From contig CANMFL010000002.1 in NCBI GenBank assembly GCA_947497185.1, positions 248,001 through 312,000 of the forward strand: a DNA stretch of 64,000 nucleotides. Reading direction: 5' to 3'. The first letter of the stretch is position 1. Each line of letters begins with the position of its first letter. Positions 41,662 through 52,112 of this stretch are shown piece after piece. The DNA is from an uncultured Paracoccaceae bacterium (GTDB taxonomy: Bacteria; Pseudomonadota; Alphaproteobacteria; Rhodobacterales; Rhodobacteraceae). The translations under genes were made by a program, and so were the position numbers. A model generated the notes under the pieces. It had not been told where the DNA came from and made no database searches. It was given only the letters and a program-made list of their open reading frames with translations.

Positions 41662-42852
41662 ATGACACTCATGCGTTCCGCCCTGATCTTGGGGCTCTTA
41701 TCGGCTGTCGGTCCCTTTGCGATTGATATGTATCTGCCCGCGATGCCCACGATTGCGGCAGGCTTGGACGCGGATGTGGCCACAGTGCAATTGACGCTGA
41801 CCGCATATTTCGTGGCCTTTGGCATCGCGCAATTGTTTTACGGCCCTTGGGCGGACCAAGTGGGCCGCAAGATCCCGCTTTACGTCGGGTTGGGGATTTT
41901 TATCGTAGGATCAATCGGTTGCGCCATGGCCCCGTCGATTGGCGCATTGATCGCATTCCGCGCATTACAAGGCATCGGCGGCGCGGTCCTGATGGTTGTC
42001 CCGCGTGCCGTGATCCGCGATTTGCACACAGGCGCCGCAGCGACCAAGCTGATGGCTATGGTGATGCTGGTGATTTCGGTCTCGCCGATGCTGGCCCCCT
42101 TGGTGGGCAGTGGCGTGATCGCGGTGGCCGATTGGCGCGTGATCTTTTGGTTGCTGTGTCTGGCGGCGGGATTGTCGCTGGGCATGACGGCGATGGTTTT
42201 GCCTGAAACGCTTGCGCCTGCGGCACGGGTCAAGGTGAACCTGCGCAACTTGATGAAGGGTGCAAAAGTTCTGCTGACAGATCGCGTATTCATGGGCCTG
42301 ACGTTGATCGGTGGCTTTGGCTTTGCCAGCTTTATGGTGTTCATCGCCAGCGCGTCATTTGTCTATTCCGGACAGTTTGGTCTGTCACCAACAGGGTTCA
42401 GCGTGGCCTTTGCAATCAACGCTATCGGCTTTTTCGCAGCGTCGCAGGCGGCGGGGCCATTGGGCGAACGGCTGGGCGTTTTGCCCGTTATGCGCGGCGC
42501 TGTGATCGGATTTGCGGCGTTTTCGATGCTTTTGCTTGTGGTATGCTTGGCTGGATTTGTCAGCTTGCCCGTGGTCATCATCGGGTTGTTCTTTGCCAAC
42601 GCCTGCCTCGGCCTGATTATCCCCACAACGATGGTGATGGCGCTCGACCCGCACGGCGATATCGCGGGACTAGCTTCGTCGCTGGGTGGCACTTTGCAGA
42701 TGTTGACCGGAGGGCTGATGGTTGTGGTCACGGGCGCGTTCTTTGACGGAACAGCCACGCCGATGGTCGGCGCAATCGCGCTGTGTGCGGTGATTGCACT
42801 GGGCATCGCGCTGTGGACGTTTGCGGCGATGGGGCGGACGGCCTCTGCGTAA
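41662..42852 (+). CDS. Bcr/CflA-type multidrug efflux MFS transporter
   Basis: A 396-aa drug/proton antiporter with twelve predicted helices. Helix 1 ends AVGPFAIDMYLPAMP with Asp22, the mark of Bcr/CflA drug:H+ transporters. Motif A, GPWADQVGRK (61-70), lies between helices 2 and 3, and helix 4/5 has the RALQGIGGAVLMVVPRAVI antiporter-type motif. The ATG at 41662 is chosen; an upstream in-frame ATG lies inside the ABC exporter. It is 64 bp after the exporter on the same strand and may share its transcript. Confidence 0.92.
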   Translation: MTLMRSALILGLLSAVGPFAIDMYLPAMPTIAAGLDADVATVQLTLTAYFVAFGIAQLFYGPWADQVGRKIPLYVGLGIFIVGSIGCAMAPSIGALIAFRALQGIGGAVLMVVPRAVIRDLHTGAAATKLMAMVMLVISVSPMLAPLVGSGVIAVADWRVIFWLLCLAAGLSLGMTAMVLPETLAPAARVKVNLRNLMKGAKVLLTDRVFMGLTLIGGFGFASFMVFIASASFVYSGQFGLSPTGFSVAFAINAIGFFAASQAAGPLGERLGVLPVMRGAVIGFAAFSMLLLVVCLAGFVSLPVVIIGLFFANACLGLIIPTTMVMALDPHGDIAGLASSLGGTLQMLTGGLMVVVTGAFFDGTATPMVGAIALCAVIALGIALWTFAAMGRTASA

Positions 42853-42952
42853 ATGCGGGCGAGATCGCGAGTTTTCGTTTACGGACGCCCGATTATGGAA
42901 CCGTGGGGCGCGCGGCGCGGTTAGTCCTGCGTAGCCACGCGGGGACGACAGC

Positions 42953-43552
42953 ATGACAGACGACACCAAGGCCGATCCGATCGCTGATATCGCGACGCAT
43001 TTGACCGAAGCATCCCACGGGGATGCGGTGACGTTTGACGACTTACTGCAAGAATTTGGCCGCGAAGCCTTTGCGACCTGTTTGCTCGTGGCGGGCGTCG
43101 TGCTGGCGTCACCGCTCAGCGGCGTGCCGTTTGCGTCGTCGATTTTCGGGGCGTTGATCTGTTTGATCTCGGTGCAGGCGGCCTATGGTGCGAAAACGAT
43201 CTGGCTGCCCGCATTTTTGCGCAAACGGTCGGTTTCACCGGACAAGATTGACCGCTTGCAATCGGCAATAGAGACCGCGGGAAAGGTTTTTGACAAGTTT
43301 AGCCGCGACCGGATCACGGGCTTGGTTGGTCCCAAGGCACGGCGCGTTTTATACGCGGTCTGTGCGGTGGGCGGCGTCTGTCTGCCGTTGCTGGAAATCG
43401 TGCCGTTTTCGTCCAGCGTTGTGGGACTCGGTGTCGCATTGGTGTCGTTGGGTATCTTGGGCCGCGACGGGTTGTTTGCCTTGCTCGGGCTGCCTGTGAT
43501 CTTGTTTGGCGTGTCGATCCCGTTTTGGGTGGCAAGTGCTGTGTTAGGTTAA
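42953..43552 (+). CDS. Exopolysaccharide synthesis protein ExoD
   Basis: A 199-aa membrane protein of the ExoD family: a hydrophilic N-terminus with DAVTFDDLLQEFGREAF, a helix with GVVLASPLSGVPFASSIFG, then LPAFLRKRSVSPDKI and a C-terminal hydrophobic half with LPLLEIVPFSSSVVG. ExoD was first linked to exopolysaccharide production and nodule invasion in rhizobia; the biochemical role is unclear. Its TAA shares TTAA (43549-43552) with the stop of the convergent RND pump gene. Confidence 0.88.
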   Translation: MTDDTKADPIADIATHLTEASHGDAVTFDDLLQEFGREAFATCLLVAGVVLASPLSGVPFASSIFGALICLISVQAAYGAKTIWLPAFLRKRSVSPDKIDRLQSAIETAGKVFDKFSRDRITGLVGPKARRVLYAVCAVGGVCLPLLEIVPFSSSVVGLGVALVSLGILGRDGLFALLGLPVILFGVSIPFWVASAVLG

Positions 43553-46500
43553 TTGGCAGGCTGTGTTGGGTGCAAATCGTCTTCGGTCCAGATGACCTCG
43601 GGGGCTTTGATACGTTTGGCCTCGCGCGAGAGCGCCCAATCGCGGGCGTAGCTGCTGCTGCGGCCCATCGACAAACGCGCCAAGAGCCGTGCAAACCACA
43701 ACACATAGGTCGATGCCCAGACCCGTAGCGCCAGCATGGATGGCGTGAATACCAGCGTCAGCATGGTCGCAATCCCAAGCCCAAACACCACAGCCGTCGC
43801 CAGTTGTTTCCACCACAGCGCCGTTGGGCTGTCGATGGAATAGCCGCCGTTCATAAAGTCGAGACTGAGGCCGAACATCATCGGCGCAAGTCCAGCCATT
43901 GTGGTGATCGTGGTCAGCAGGACAGGACGAATGCGGTCTTCGGCGGTGCGGGTGATTGCCTCTGCGCGGGGCATGTATTGGCTGTATTCCTGATAGGTGT
44001 CGATCAGGATGATGTTGTTGTTCACCACGATCCCCGCCAAGGCCACGATGCCCGTGCCTGTCATAATGATTGAGAACGCCTGATCCATGACCAACATCCC
44101 GATCAAGGTGCCCGCGGTGGACATGACCACGGCCAGCAGCACGAGGACCGAATTATAGATCGAGTTGAACTGCGCGAGCAGGATGATGAACATCAGCCCC
44201 AACGCGCCCATAAACGCGGATTGCAGGAATGCCTCGGATTCGGATTGGTCCTCTTGATCGCCGGTCCATTCCCACGCGATGCCAGCGGGCAGGGGATTGG
44301 TGTCGAGCCATCTGGTGAGTGCTGCGATCCGTTCGTTTGCATTCACGCCCGTATCCACATCGGCCTTCACGTCAAAGTAGCGTTTTTGGTCAATCCGGTC
44401 GATCTGCGCGAGCTTTGGTACAGGCGTCCGTGTGATGAAATTCGACAGCGGCACAAGCCCCGCATTGGTGCGGACCCGCAGGCTGTCGAGCGTGGACAAC
44501 ACGCGGTCATTTTCAGGTAGACGAACGCGGATTTCGATTTCTTCGTCCGAGCTATCCACTCGCATTGTGTCCAGCAAAATGCCGCGTGTCACCATCTGCA
44601 CCATCGCGCCCACAGAGGCCACGTCAGCGCCGTAGCGTCCTGCTTTTTCGACGTCCACGTCGATCTGCCAGTCGATACCGGGCAGGGGCAGGGTGTCTTC
44701 GATCAGGGTCAGCCCGTCGGTCATCTCGAACTGGGACCGAGCGATGTCGGTGGCGCGGCGCAGCTCTGCGAAATTATCGCCTTTGATCCGCAGGTGCAGG
44801 GGTTTGCCCGCACCTGGGCCCATGGCTTGGGCTAGAATTTCCGTCTGGATTCCGGGGATCAGGTTGAGTTGGCTTTGCAGTTCCGCCAGCACGATATCGC
44901 CGTCCAGTTCGAGCCTGTCGATGCGGTCTTCCCACGGGATTGTCTCGAATTGGATTTGCCCGATGGTGTCGCGGGGCGGCTGCGTGCCGCCCGTGTTGGA
45001 GTTCAAGCCGCCGTCGCCCGCGAATGAAAAGGCGTTCATCACGCCTGCATGGGCCAGCACAATGGTTTCGGCTTGTTGCACAAGGTGGTCTTTTTCCGGC
45101 AAGGACAGGTTGCCGCGTGCGCGGACGTAGACGATGCCTTGTTCCGGCTCGGATTCCACGAAGAATTCGACGCCGTTGTTGTTGGCCCCGAAGTAGCTGA
45201 ATGTGGACATGACAAAAAAACCGACGGCCCCCACCGCGACCAGCGGCATAATCGGATTGCCCGCGATCAAGTGGATGAAACGGCCGAATAGCGAGCGACG
45301 GTAGCCAGCTTTGATCGTTTTTTGCGTGCGGGTGACGGTGATCGACCCCAGCGTGACAGAGGTGAAAATTGCGCCCAGCGTGAACAGCAACATCCCCGGA
45401 AAGGACGCGCCAAAGCCCGATGTCTGTACCGCGTCGCCGGACAAATAGGCGGGGTTGAGCGTCAGCATGGCCCCAGTGAACACGATCATCATCGCGACTG
45501 GCACGAGGGCCGCGCGGATGCCCCACCACAGGTGCGCCCGCATCCAGTCAGAGGCCCAGCCGAACATGCGGCTCATCCGGCCTGTCACCCCGCCCATGAC
45601 GGGCAGGTAGATCAGCGCCACGACAAGCGATGCACACAGCACAAAGATCAGCGTGACGGGCAACATACCCATGAATTGCCCCGCCACACCCGGCCAGAAT
45701 AGCATCGGCAAGAAGGCGCAAAGCGTGGTCGCGGTCGATGACACGATAGGCCAGAACATGCGTTTGGCGGCTTCGGTATAGGCATCCATCGGGCCTGCGC
45801 CGTCTTGCATCCGTTTGTCGGCGTATTCGACCACAACAATGGCCCCGTCCACCAGCATCCCCACGGCGAGGATCAAGCCGAACATCACGATATTGGAAAT
45901 GGTGATGTCCATGACGGCGAGCAGTGCAAAGCACAGCAGGAACGATGTGGGGATCGCAAAGCCCACCAGCATCGCGGGGCGGGTGCCAAGGGCCGCGAGC
46001 ACGACGATCATCACCAGCGCAATCGCCGTCAGCACCGACCCCTCAAGCTGGCTGACCATCGAGGCCACAGCGCGGGATTGGTCGTTGGAGGTGCCCACAT
46101 CAATCGCGGCTTGCAGTTCTGGCGTCCAGCCTGCGCGGACCTCTTCGACGACCACGGCCACTTCGGCGGCGGTGTCGATCAGGTTGTAGCCTTTGCGTTT
46201 CACGACCTGAAGCGCCACGGTGTTCACGCCGTTAAAACGGGCGGTGCCTGCGCGGTCCTCGAATGTCAGACGGATCAGGGCCAGATCGCCCAGCGTGATC
46301 ACGCGGTCGCCGTTGGTTTTGACGGGCAGGTTGTAGACGTCTTGGGCCTCGTCGAAGGACGACGGGATTTTGACGGCGAATGTGCCTTGCGCGGTTTCAA
46401 CCTCGCCTGCTGCGATCAACAGGTTATTGCTGGACACGACGTTGATCAATTCGCCTGCGGTGACGTTGTAGGCCTCTAGCCGCAGCGGGTCGATTACGAC

Positions 46501-47052
46501 CTCAAGCATCTCGTCGCGCTGTCCGGCAAGTCCCGCCTCTAACACACCGTCCATGGATTCGAGGCGATCTTGCAGGTCTTTCGCGACTTGCAGCAGCGTC
46601 CGTTCCGGCACGTCGCCTGTCAGATTGACGATGACGATGGGGAATTCGGAAAAGTTGATTTCGTTGATGGTGTAGTTGTCCGCGCCAGTTGGAAAGCCGC
46701 TTTCGGCCTTGTTCATCGCGTCGCGGATGTCGGCCAGTACGTTGGTTTTGTCCCAGCCAAATTCGAATTCAAGCGCCACGCCTGCGTAGTTTTCAGCCGC
46801 CGTGCCGGACATGGATTTCAGCCCGTCCAGATCGGACAATTCAGTTTCCATCGGCTTGACCAGCAGGGTTTCGGCGTCTGCCGCTGAAATACCGGGGAAG
46901 GGGACCGAGACAAAGATCGCGGGGATTTCGATGTCCGGTTCGCCCTCTTTGGGCAGCGACACGTAGGCAAAGCCACCCGCCAGCAAGGACAGCGCGATAA
47001 AGGCAAGGACCATGCGGGCGCGTGACGCGGCCCAATCGACCATGCCGTTCAT
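43549..47052 (-). CDS. RND efflux pump inner-membrane permease
   Basis: A 1167-aa AcrB/MdtB-like proton-driven exporter, somewhat longer than AcrB. It begins with a first helix (MVLAFIALSLLAGGFAYVSL) and PKEGEPDIEIP, and has the porter-domain segment AETLLVKPMETELSDLDG. Two helix blocks follow, the first with GMLVDGAIVVVEYADK, which holds the proton-relay acidic residues; the second half includes NNNIILIDTYQEYS. It ends in a cytoplasmic tail that mentions no known domain. It overlaps its adaptor by 4 bp. No outer-membrane factor or regulator is adjacent. Confidence 0.95.
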   Translation of the reverse strand: MNGMVDWAASRARMVLAFIALSLLAGGFAYVSLPKEGEPDIEIPAIFVSVPFPGISAADAETLLVKPMETELSDLDGLKSMSGTAAENYAGVALEFEFGWDKTNVLADIRDAMNKAESGFPTGADNYTINEINFSEFPIVIVNLTGDVPERTLLQVAKDLQDRLESMDGVLEAGLAGQRDEMLEVVIDPLRLEAYNVTAGELINVVSSNNLLIAAGEVETAQGTFAVKIPSSFDEAQDVYNLPVKTNGDRVITLGDLALIRLTFEDRAGTARFNGVNTVALQVVKRKGYNLIDTAAEVAVVVEEVRAGWTPELQAAIDVGTSNDQSRAVASMVSQLEGSVLTAIALVMIVVLAALGTRPAMLVGFAIPTSFLLCFALLAVMDITISNIVMFGLILAVGMLVDGAIVVVEYADKRMQDGAGPMDAYTEAAKRMFWPIVSSTATTLCAFLPMLFWPGVAGQFMGMLPVTLIFVLCASLVVALIYLPVMGGVTGRMSRMFGWASDWMRAHLWWGIRAALVPVAMMIVFTGAMLTLNPAYLSGDAVQTSGFGASFPGMLLFTLGAIFTSVTLGSITVTRTQKTIKAGYRRSLFGRFIHLIAGNPIMPLVAVGAVGFFVMSTFSYFGANNNGVEFFVESEPEQGIVYVRARGNLSLPEKDHLVQQAETIVLAHAGVMNAFSFAGDGGLNSNTGGTQPPRDTIGQIQFETIPWEDRIDRLELDGDIVLAELQSQLNLIPGIQTEILAQAMGPGAGKPLHLRIKGDNFAELRRATDIARSQFEMTDGLTLIEDTLPLPGIDWQIDVDVEKAGRYGADVASVGAMVQMVTRGILLDTMRVDSSDEEIEIRVRLPENDRVLSTLDSLRVRTNAGLVPLSNFITRTPVPKLAQIDRIDQKRYFDVKADVDTGVNANERIAALTRWLDTNPLPAGIAWEWTGDQEDQSESEAFLQSAFMGALGLMFIILLAQFNSIYNSVLVLLAVVMSTAGTLIGMLVMDQAFSIIMTGTGIVALAGIVVNNNIILIDTYQEYSQYMPRAEAITRTAEDRIRPVLLTTITTMAGLAPMMFGLSLDFMNGGYSIDSPTALWWKQLATAVVFGLGIATMLTLVFTPSMLALRVWASTYVLWFARLLARLSMGRSSSYARDWALSREAKRIKAPEVIWTEDDLHPTQPAN

Positions 47053-48281
47053 CCTTTGACCGCCGTGTAGGTCGGTTCAACTGTTACGCCGTCGATGACG
47101 AACTCTTGGCCGATGGTGATGATGTTCACGCGGTCAGGCAGGTCCGCGACCCAGACGCCGTCCACGGTGTCGGTCAACATGGTGACGGGCATGAACAAAG
47201 CGGTGTTGTCAGCCGCGACGGTCCGCACGCCCAACGCGCCCTCGTCGTTGAGGGTCAGTGATGATTGCGGGATCAGGTGGGCATCGCGCCCGTCAGAGGC
47301 CACGTTGATTTCCACGGTTTGACCCGCGCTGATGGTGCTGTCTGCGTTGGGGACTTCGACCTCGACGCGGAAAGTGCGGGTGGTCTCGTCGGCAGAGCGC
47401 GACAGGAAGGTGACTTGGCCCGCGATATCCATGCCCGTCGCCAGCGTGGCGCGTGCTGTGGCCCCGACTGTGACTTTGGCCACCTCGGTTTCCGGCACAA
47501 AGCCCACCAGTTTGATCGGGTCGAGCTGCACAATCGTCGCACATGACGCACTGGGCTGCATGAGCGTGCCCAGTTCCGCCGTGTCGGTTTCCAGCAAGCC
47601 GCTGAAGGGCGCGTGGATCGACAGGCGGTCAATCTCGGCTTCGGCGGCGGCGACGGCGGCCTGTGCGGCCTCAATCCCCGCTTGCGCGGATGCTGTGCCG
47701 GATTGGGCGCGTTGCAGCCCTGCGAGGGCGGCCTCAGATGCGGCCTCGGCGCTGATGAGTTGCGTTTCAGAGCTGACACCACGTTCATTCAGGCGGCGGG
47801 CGTTTTCGACGTTGATGTTGGCTTCGCGCAGGCGGGCTTGGGCTTCTGCGATTTCGGCGGCGGCTTCGGGGACGCGACCTTGGGCTTCGGCAAGGCGGGC
47901 GCGGGCTTCGGCCAGACTGGCGATGCGGGTGCCCGGATCAAGTTCACACAGCGTGTCGCCTTTGGTGACAGTGGTGCCTTTGTGGATTGGTTCGGAAATG
48001 ATCAAGCCAGAGGTTTCTGCGGCGACATTGACCTGACGGGCAGCCTCTGTGCGGCCGCGCAGGATCACGGCGCTGTCGATATTGCGCGCGGTCGAGGCCA
48101 AGGCGACGACCCGCACGATATGGTCACGGGGGGCGACCTCTGGTTCCGTGATGGCCGGATCAGCCACGGCGGTTTGCGTATCAGTGCTCTTGGCAAAGGC
48201 CAGAACGCGGTCCCGTTGCAGCACAAGCAGGCCCAGAATAGCCGCAACCAAGATTGCGGTAATGATTGGGATTATCTTCAT
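47049..48281 (-). CDS. RND efflux periplasmic adaptor (membrane fusion protein)
   Basis: The 410-aa adaptor joins the RND permease to an outer-membrane channel. It has an N-terminal membrane helix (about residues 5-22). The lipoyl-like halves are seen as LIISEPIHKGTTVTKGDTL and IDRLSIHAPFSGLLETD. Between them is an Ala/Glu-rich coiled-coil hairpin (about 120-210), and beta-barrel and proximal domains follow. It is upstream of the permease with a 4-bp overlap. A candidate promoter and operator lie at 48353-48384. Confidence 0.94.
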   Translation of the reverse strand: MKIIPIITAILVAAILGLLVLQRDRVLAFAKSTDTQTAVADPAITEPEVAPRDHIVRVVALASTARNIDSAVILRGRTEAARQVNVAAETSGLIISEPIHKGTTVTKGDTLCELDPGTRIASLAEARARLAEAQGRVPEAAAEIAEAQARLREANINVENARRLNERGVSSETQLISAEAASEAALAGLQRAQSGTASAQAGIEAAQAAVAAAEAEIDRLSIHAPFSGLLETDTAELGTLMQPSASCATIVQLDPIKLVGFVPETEVAKVTVGATARATLATGMDIAGQVTFLSRSADETTRTFRVEVEVPNADSTISAGQTVEINVASDGRDAHLIPQSSLTLNDEGALGVRTVAADNTALFMPVTMLTDTVDGVWVADLPDRVNIITIGQEFVIDGVTVEPTYTAVKG

Positions 48282-48582
48282 AGTCTGGCCTTCGCGCTGG
48301 TTTGCAGCAGAAAAAAGAAGGTCATCTGCATGCTTTTGTCGTCAAATGAGCGGTCAGGACTGACGAAAGACCACGGCAATATATCGCCGACTTTTAGGTC
48401 TTTTAGTGCTTTTTCGCAAGGTTGTTCTCTGCACTGCCGCATCGGGTCACGGGCACACTAATTTGCCGATGCTCGGGATCGTGAGGCGGTGGGGTCTTGG
48501 CAATCCGCCAGCCTTCGCGATATGTACCACCGGAAAGTCATATTGCGCCCCTGAAATAATGCGGTGCAATGAGGGGGATACC
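48282..48582. other. 301-bp divergent gap between the RND adaptor and yfgM-like genes
   Basis: No credible gene lies here. It should contain two divergent promoters. For the RND genes I see a -10-like TATATT (- strand) at 48379-48384 and an inverted repeat at 48353-48364. For the yfgM-like gene I see only the GAGGGGG ribosome site at 48571. Confidence 0.5.
48353..48384 (-). promoter_or_regulatory. Candidate promoter and operator of the RND pump genes
   Basis: GTCAG-GA-CTGAC (48353-48364... arms 5 bp) is a perfect inverted repeat placed about 15 bp downstream of a -10-like TATATT read on the - strand (48379-48384). That is where a TetR-type repressor would block transcription. The -35 is weak. 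The adaptor starts about 70 bp further on. Confidence 0.35.
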
Positions 48583-49254
48583 GTGAGCGACAGCGATAGT
48601 TTTATCAACGAAGTGTCTGAAGAAGTCCGCAAGGACCAGCTGTTCGGATACGTCAAGAAATACGGCTGGATCGCGGTGACGCTGATCGTCGTGTTGGTCG
48701 GCGGGGCCGCTTATTCCGAGTGGACCAAAGCACAGACACGCGCATCGTCCCAAGCTGCAGGTGACGCGCTGCTGGATGCGCTTGAAAAAGATGATGTGGA
48801 TGAACGTGCGGCGGCCTTGGCTGCTGTGACGACCGACGGGCCTGCGTCCGCTGTGGCAGGGCTGTTGACCGCTGCTGCACAACAAAACGCAGGTGATCTG
48901 GCGGCGGCAAAAGCCACGTTGAACGCGATTGTGACCGATAGTGCGACGCCGCAAGTTTACCGCGATGTGGCGGTTTTTAAATCTGCGATCATCGAGATCG
49001 AAGGTGAAGATCCCGCTGTGCGTCGCCAGATGTTGCAATCTTTGGCGGTGCCGGGCTTGCCGTACCGCTTGCTTGCTATGGAGCAAATCGCGATCATGGA
49101 TATTGCAGCGGGCGACACTGAGGCTGCTGTCACCGGATTGAAAGCGATACTGGAAGACGCTGCTGTGTCTCGGGGCTTGCGTGATCGGGCGCAAACCTTG
49201 ATGATAGCGCTTGGCGAAGAAGACGAAGTAGAACCCGCAACGGCTGCTGAATAG
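48583..49254 (+). CDS. YfgM-like TPR membrane protein
   Basis: A 223-aa protein with a cytoplasmic N-terminus (FINEVSEEVRKDQLFGYVKK), one membrane helix (about residues 27-45) and a periplasmic helical TPR-like domain rich in Ala. YfgM is an ancillary protein of the Sec translocon and periplasmic chaperone network, and its gene precedes bamB and der in many proteobacteria, as here. The GTG at 48583 is chosen since GAGGGGG lies 5 bp before it and the product starts as family members do. Confidence 0.85.
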   Translation: MSDSDSFINEVSEEVRKDQLFGYVKKYGWIAVTLIVVLVGGAAYSEWTKAQTRASSQAAGDALLDALEKDDVDERAAALAAVTTDGPASAVAGLLTAAAQQNAGDLAAAKATLNAIVTDSATPQVYRDVAVFKSAIIEIEGEDPAVRRQMLQSLAVPGLPYRLLAMEQIAIMDIAAGDTEAAVTGLKAILEDAAVSRGLRDRAQTLMIALGEEDEVEPATAAE

Positions 49255-49295
49255 CCCGTGGTGGATAAGAAGAAGATCGCGAAGGGGCAATCGTC

Positions 49296-50594
49296 GTGAC
49301 AGGTTATTTCCGAATGAGTGCCGTATGCGCCTTGGCGTTGGTGGTTGGCTGTGGTGAAACAGATGTGATCCTGCCAGGGGAGCGTTTCGACATTCGCCCG
49401 CAGCAAAACACCGTAAACCAAGCGTTGCCAATCTCGCTACCGGCCCAATCTGCAAACGCATCGTGGACGCACCGCAATGGCAATGCGTCGCACCAGTTGT
49501 CGCATGCGGCATTGTCCGCCACGCCGCAGCAGTTGTTTGCCGTGTCCATCGGTGAAGGCGACAGCCGCCGCGCACGGATCACCGCAGAGCCTGTGGTGTC
49601 GAACGGCGTGATCTACATGCTTGATTCCCGTGCCACGGTGACGGCGACAGCCACGAACGGCGCACGTCTGTGGTCAGCGAACCTGACACCGGGCAGCAGT
49701 TCGCTGGGTGATACCTCTGGCGGCGGCGTGGCTGTGTCGGGGTCTCGTGTGTTTGTGACAACCGGATTTGGCGAAGTTGTGGTGCTGGACGCTGCAACGG
49801 GTGGCGAAATCTGGACCCAAGATCTGGACGCGCCGGGCGTATCTGCGCCAACGGTGTTTGGTGATCTGGCTTATATCATTGGCCGTGACGGCACAGGCTG
49901 GGCGCTGGACGTGGCCAATGGCCGTATCCGCTGGCAATTGACCGCAACCCCTGCGTTGGGTGTGTTTGCGGGCGGTGCTGGTGCGGCTGTGGATAGCGAC
50001 ATCGCTGTGTTCCCGTTCCCATCGGGTGAAGTCATCGCGACATTCCCTGAAGGCGGTTTGCGCCGCTGGTCCACCGTGATCTCTGGCGCACGTGCGGGCA
50101 GTGCTGCGGCCACGATTAGCGATATCGCAGGTGATCCTGTGATCCGTGGTGATAGCGTCTACGTCGGCAACTTTGCCGGTCAAATCGTTAAACTGGACGC
50201 CTCAAACGGCGACCGCATCTGGACCGCAAGCGAAGGGGCGATCAGCCCTGTTTGGCCTGTTGGCAATTCCGTCTTTGTGGTAAACGATGTGAACGAGTTG
50301 ATCCGTCTGAACGACAGCGACGGCACACCGGTTTGGAAGGTACAGCTGCCCGGACTGGTTGAAGCTGGCACATTCGGCAGCTCGAACGAAGTTGTGGCCC
50401 ATTACGGTCCGGTTTTGGCAGGTGGTCGTCTGGTTGTGGCCTCGTCTGACGGGGTGATCCGCCAGTTCGATCCGGTCTCCGGCGCATTGGTCGGGGCGAT
50501 CCCGATTGAAGGTGGTGCGGCCTCAAATCCAGTTGTTGCGGGACAGACCCTTTACGTTGTCTCGAAAACAGGGCAATTGCACGCGTTCCGGTAG
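49296..50594 (+). CDS. bamB: Outer-membrane assembly lipoprotein BamB
   Basis: BamB is the beta-propeller lipoprotein of the BAM complex, which inserts proteins into the outer membrane. The 432-aa protein has a lipobox LVVGC (Cys19) and PQQ-like propeller blades, recognisable by repeats such as GGEIWTQDLDAPGVSAPTV, NGRIRWQLTATPALG and GDRIWTASEG. The start is GTG 49296 with GAAGGGG at 8-bp spacing; ATG at 49314 is an alternative. It lies between the yfgM-like gene and der, the conserved order. Confidence 0.93.
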   Translation: MTGYFRMSAVCALALVVGCGETDVILPGERFDIRPQQNTVNQALPISLPAQSANASWTHRNGNASHQLSHAALSATPQQLFAVSIGEGDSRRARITAEPVVSNGVIYMLDSRATVTATATNGARLWSANLTPGSSSLGDTSGGGVAVSGSRVFVTTGFGEVVVLDAATGGEIWTQDLDAPGVSAPTVFGDLAYIIGRDGTGWALDVANGRIRWQLTATPALGVFAGGAGAAVDSDIAVFPFPSGEVIATFPEGGLRRWSTVISGARAGSAAATISDIAGDPVIRGDSVYVGNFAGQIVKLDASNGDRIWTASEGAISPVWPVGNSVFVVNDVNELIRLNDSDGTPVWKVQLPGLVEAGTFGSSNEVVAHYGPVLAGGRLVVASSDGVIRQFDPVSGALVGAIPIEGGAASNPVVAGQTLYVVSKTGQLHAFR

Positions 50595-50630
50595 GCGACA
50601 TGTGTCGCTGCTCCGGTTAGGAGAGATGAC

Positions 50631-52112
50631 ATGAGTTTTACCCTTGCAATCGTGGGCCGTCCCAATGTTGGGAAATCCACTCTTTTCAACCGCTTGGTTG
50701 GGAAAAAGCTGGCTTTGGTCGATGACCAGCCGGGGGTGACGCGCGACCTGCGCGAAGGTGCGGGGCGCATTGCTGACCTGAAATTCACGGTGATTGATTC
50801 TGCCGGACTGGAAGATGCGACCGATGATAGCCTTCAGGGGCGGATGCGGCGCCTCACGGAACGGGCCGTTGAAATGGCCGATGTGTGTCTTTTCATGATC
50901 GACGCACGGGCAGGGGTTCTGCCTGCGGATCAGGTTTTTGCCGAGATTTTGCGCAAGAAAAATGCCAATGTGATTCTGGCCGCCAACAAGGGCGAAGGCA
51001 AAGCCGCCGATGCCTCGATCCTAGAGGCCTTTTCGCTAGGCTTGGGCGAGCCGATCCGCATGTCCGCCGAACATGGTGAAGGCATGGGCGAATTGATGGA
51101 TGTGCTGCGTCCGATCTATGACGCCAACATTGAACAAGCCGAAGCTGATGCGCCAGACGTTGATGTGGATGTGTCGGATGACGACGACATTGATGCCGTG
51201 CGCGTTCCGACCCGCGAGAAACCACTGCAAATTGCCGTTGTAGGCCGCCCGAACGCGGGTAAGTCCACGCTGATTAACCAGATCATCGGTGAAGAGCGCC
51301 TGCTAACTGGTCCCGAGGCTGGCATCACCCGCGACGCGATTTCCGTCCAGCAAGACTGGGACGGTGTGCCGATGCGGATTTTCGACACTGCCGGAATGCG
51401 TAAAAAAGCCAAGGTACAGGAAAAGCTGGAAAAGCTGTCCGTATCTGATGGCCTGCGTGCTGTGAAATTTGCCGAGGTCGTTGTGGTCTTGCTTGATGCG
51501 GAAATTCCGTTTGAGCAGCAGGATTTGCGGATCGCCGATTTGGCGGAACGTGAAGGCCGCGCCGTAGTGATTGCGGTGAACAAGTGGGACGTCGAGGCGA
51601 ACAAGCAAGACAAGCTCAAAGAGCTGAAAGAAGAATTTGCGCGGCTGCTCCCGCAGCTGAAAGGTGCGCCTTTGGTGACTGTGTCCGCGAAGACGGGCAA
51701 GGGTCTGGACCGCTTGCAGCAAGCAATCATGCGCGCGCATCAGGTATGGAACACACGGGCGACAACCGCGCAGTTGAACCGCTGGCTGACGGGGATGCTG
51801 GAACAGCACCCACCGCCCGCACCGGGTGGTCGCCGCATCAAGATGCGTTATGCGACACAGGTGAAAACCCGTCCGCCAGCCTTTGTTGTGATGTCGTCGT
51901 TCCCTGATCTGGTGCCGGAAAGCTACCGTCGCTATTTGATCAACGGGTTGCGCAACGACTTTGATATGCCGGGCACACCGATCCGGTTGTATTTGCGAGA
52001 TCAAGGCGACAAGAACCCTTATAAAGATAAGAAATCGTCGCAGCCGTCACGTCTGTCCAAGCACCTTAGTAAGGCTGGGACGACCGACCGCGCAGGTAAG
52101 TCCAAATCATAA
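50631..52112 (+). CDS. der: Ribosome-associated GTPase Der
   Basis: Der (EngA) has two tandem GTPase domains and acts in 50S subunit assembly. In the 493-aa protein the first domain has GRPNVGKST (9-17), and the second has GRPNAGKST near residue 206 with [19 protein letters not shown] and NKWD. A C-terminal KH-like domain ([19 protein letters not shown]) follows, then a basic tail. Between the domains is an acidic linker ([16 protein letters not shown]). Its end overlaps the convergent TspO-like gene by 47 bp. Confidence 0.97.
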   Translation: MSFTLAIVGRPNVGKSTLFNRLVGKKLALVDDQPGVTRDLREGAGRIADLKFTVIDSAGLEDATDDSLQGRMRRLTERAVEMADVCLFMIDARAGVLPADQVFAEILRKKNANVILAANKGEGKAADASILEAFSLGLGEPIRMSAEHGEGMGELMDVLRPIYDANIEQAEADAPDVDVDVSDDDDIDAVRVPTREKPLQIAVVGRPNAGKSTLINQIIGEERLLTGPEAGITRDAISVQQDWDGVPMRIFDTAGMRKKAKVQEKLEKLSVSDGLRAVKFAEVVVVLLDAEIPFEQQDLRIADLAEREGRAVVIAVNKWDVEANKQDKLKELKEEFARLLPQLKGAPLVTVSAKTGKGLDRLQQAIMRAHQVWNTRATTAQLNRWLTGMLEQHPPPAPGGRRIKMRYATQVKTRPPAFVVMSSFPDLVPESYRRYLINGLRNDFDMPGTPIRLYLRDQGDKNPYKDKKSSQPSRLSKHLSKAGTTDRAGKSKS

